Of a stretch of 12,873 nucleotides of DNA, positions 11,641 through 12,873 are shown one piece after another. The position numbers were made by a program, and so were the translations under genes. How positions within the stretch are numbered: position 1 is the first letter of the stretch; each line of letters opens with the position of its first letter. The stretch comes from DATAQC01 sp051001215 (GTDB lineage: Bacteria > Actinomycetota > Acidimicrobiia > Acidimicrobiales > AC-14): positions 1 through 12,873 of the forward strand of contig JBPCNP010000129.1 in the NCBI GenBank assembly GCA_051001215.1, given 5' to 3'. The notes under the pieces were generated by a model. It was not told the DNA's origin, made no database searches, and saw nothing but the letters and a program-made list of their open reading frames with translations.

Positions 11641-12873
11641 ATGACCGCAGCCAGAACCCTGAGCGACAAGGTGTGGGACGACCATGTCGTCCACCGGGCC
11701 GAGGGCGAGCCCGACCTGCTCTACATCGACCTCCACCTGGTGCACGAGGTGACCAGCCCGCAGGCGTTCGACGGCCTGCGCCTGGCCGGGCGCCCCGTGC
11801 GCCGGCCCGACCTCACGGTGGCCACCGAGGACCACAACGTCCCGACGTTGAACATCGACCAGCCGATCGCCGACCCGGTCAGCCGCCAGCAGATCGAGAC
11901 GCTGCGGCGCAACGCCCGGGAGTTCGGCATCCGCCTGTTCCCCATGGGCCACCGCAACCAGGGCATCGTCCACGTCATCGGCCCCGAGCTGGGGCTGACC
12001 CAGCCGGGGATGACCATCGTGTGCGGCGACAGCCACACCGCCACCCACGGCGCCTTCGGGGCCCTGGCCTTTGGCATCGGAACCAGCGAGGTCGAACATG
12101 TCCTGGCCACCCAGACCCTGGCCCAGCAGCGGCCGGGCACCCTGGCCATCACCGTCGAGGGCGACCTGCCCTCCGGGGTCACCCCGAAAGACGTCGTCCT
12201 GGCCATCGTCGGCCGCCTCGGCACCGGCGGCGGCATCGGCTCGGTCATCGAGTACCGGGGTGCGGTGTTCGAGGCCATGTCCATGGAGGGCCGGATGACG
12301 GTGTGCAACATGAGCATCGAGGCCGGCGCCCGGGCCGGGATGGTGGCGCCCGACGACACCACGTTCGCCTACCTGGAGGGCCGGCCCCACGCCCCCACGG
12401 GAGCGGCGTGGGAGCGGGCACTCGACGACTGGCGCTCGCTGCGCACCGACGAAGGGGCCGCCTTCGACAAAGAGGTGCACCTCGACGCCACCGCCCTGGC
12501 CCCCCACGTCACCTGGGGCACCAACCCGGGCCAGGTCGTGCGCCTCGACGGCACCGTCCCCTCCCCCGACGACGTCGGTGACTCCACCGAGCGCGACGCG
12601 GTCGCCCGGGCCCTGGCCTACATGGGCCTGGCGGCCGGCACCCGCGTGCGGGACATCCCGGTGGACACGGTCTTCATCGGCAGCTGCACCAACAGCCGCA
12701 TCGAGGACCTGCGGGCCGCCGCCGCCGTGCTCGACGGCCGTCACGTCCAGTCGGGGATGCGGGTGCTGGTCGTGCCCGGGTCGGGCCTGGTGAAGGAGCA
12801 GGCCGTGGCCGAGGGCCTCGACCGCATCTTCGTGGCCGCCGGCGCCGAGTGGCGCGAGCCCGGGTGCTCGATG
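11641..12873 (+). CDS. leuC: 3-isopropylmalate dehydratase large subunit (partial)
   Basis: Iron-sulfur isomerase subunit that with LeuD converts 2-isopropylmalate to 3-isopropylmalate, and citramalate to methylmalate in the isoleucine route. The first 411 codons are present; the family is about 465 residues, so the C-terminus lies beyond the window. Visible motifs: KVWDDHVV at the start, ATEDHNVPT, the active-site segment CGDSHTATHGAFG, GTSEVEHVLATQ, and the 4Fe-4S ligands C349 in GSCTNSR and C409 in PGCSM. The third ligand, expected three residues further on, is just off the window. ATG follows a good GGGAG site. leuD is expected next but cannot be seen. Likely regulated by the divergent NdgR-like protein. 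Confidence 0.97.
   Translation, partial: MTAARTLSDKVWDDHVVHRAEGEPDLLYIDLHLVHEVTSPQAFDGLRLAGRPVRRPDLTVATEDHNVPTLNIDQPIADPVSRQQIETLRRNAREFGIRLFPMGHRNQGIVHVIGPELGLTQPGMTIVCGDSHTATHGAFGALAFGIGTSEVEHVLATQTLAQQRPGTLAITVEGDLPSGVTPKDVVLAIVGRLGTGGGIGSVIEYRGAVFEAMSMEGRMTVCNMSIEAGARAGMVAPDDTTFAYLEGRPHAPTGAAWERALDDWRSLRTDEGAAFDKEVHLDATALAPHVTWGTNPGQVVRLDGTVPSPDDVGDSTERDAVARALAYMGLAAGTRVRDIPVDTVFIGSCTNSRIEDLRAAAAVLDGRHVQSGMRVLVVPGSGLVKEQAVAEGLDRIFVAAGAEWREPGCSM

Noticed and set aside
11234..11644. Plus-strand frame of 136 codons opposite the iclR gene
   Set aside because: Antisense shadow of a clear IclR protein, and it would run across the dyads and the leuC ribosome site.

Overview
The window is high-GC bacterial chromosome with GC-rich third codon positions throughout. 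The content (an NdgR-type IclR regulator divergent from leuC, a leuB-ilvE-cimA cluster, a short eukaryote-type ProRS, TANNNT boxes placed so that transcripts should be leaderless) points to an actinomycete, perhaps Acidimicrobiia. That placement is inference. It is mostly a core-metabolism region, not a mobile island: no transposase, integrase, CRISPR array or phage gene was seen.

Left part (1-4352). On the minus strand, read right to left, lie gltX (GluRS), a DUF218/YdcF-like membrane protein translationally coupled to it, tRNA-Gln(CUG) and tRNA-Glu(CUC). GluRS therefore sits beside the genes of its substrate tRNA and of the tRNA it would mischarge if it is non-discriminating. Divergent from gltX, across only 43 bp, is proS. 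The two predicted -10 boxes are placed so that each falls at the -35 position of the other promoter. proS converges on an unrecognised 168-codon gene that ends the next minus-strand operon.

Middle (3846-8086). A minus-strand branched-chain amino acid operon, leuB-ilvE-cimA-unknown gene, is tightly packed (5-nt gap, 14-nt overlap, TGATG stop/start). The leuB leader holds a possible attenuator: a -35/-10 pair, a 10-codon reading frame rich in Ile/Val codons, an 11-bp hairpin beginning right at its stop codon, then an 8-bp hairpin followed by a T-rich tract, then the leuB ribosome site. This is the most interesting regulatory feature seen here.

Right-middle (8087-10904). greA and an alpha/beta hydrolase form a plus-strand pair. 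They are followed by a lipoprotein and a secreted WGDG/PKD-like protein that overlap by 19 nt. A patch of about 400 bp across the junction of these two genes drops to about 51% GC (hand count, 9841-10080) against about 72% just upstream, which suggests recombination or a recently acquired segment.

Right end (10925-12873). An NdgR-like IclR regulator (minus) faces leuC (plus, cut by the window end). Their shared intergenic region carries overlapping dyads lying on the predicted promoters, and an 8-mer (AGTGTCTC) that also occurs at the leuB promoter. LeuB, LeuC and CimA together would serve both leucine synthesis and the citramalate route to isoleucine, so regulation of leuB and leuC by one factor is plausible but unproven.
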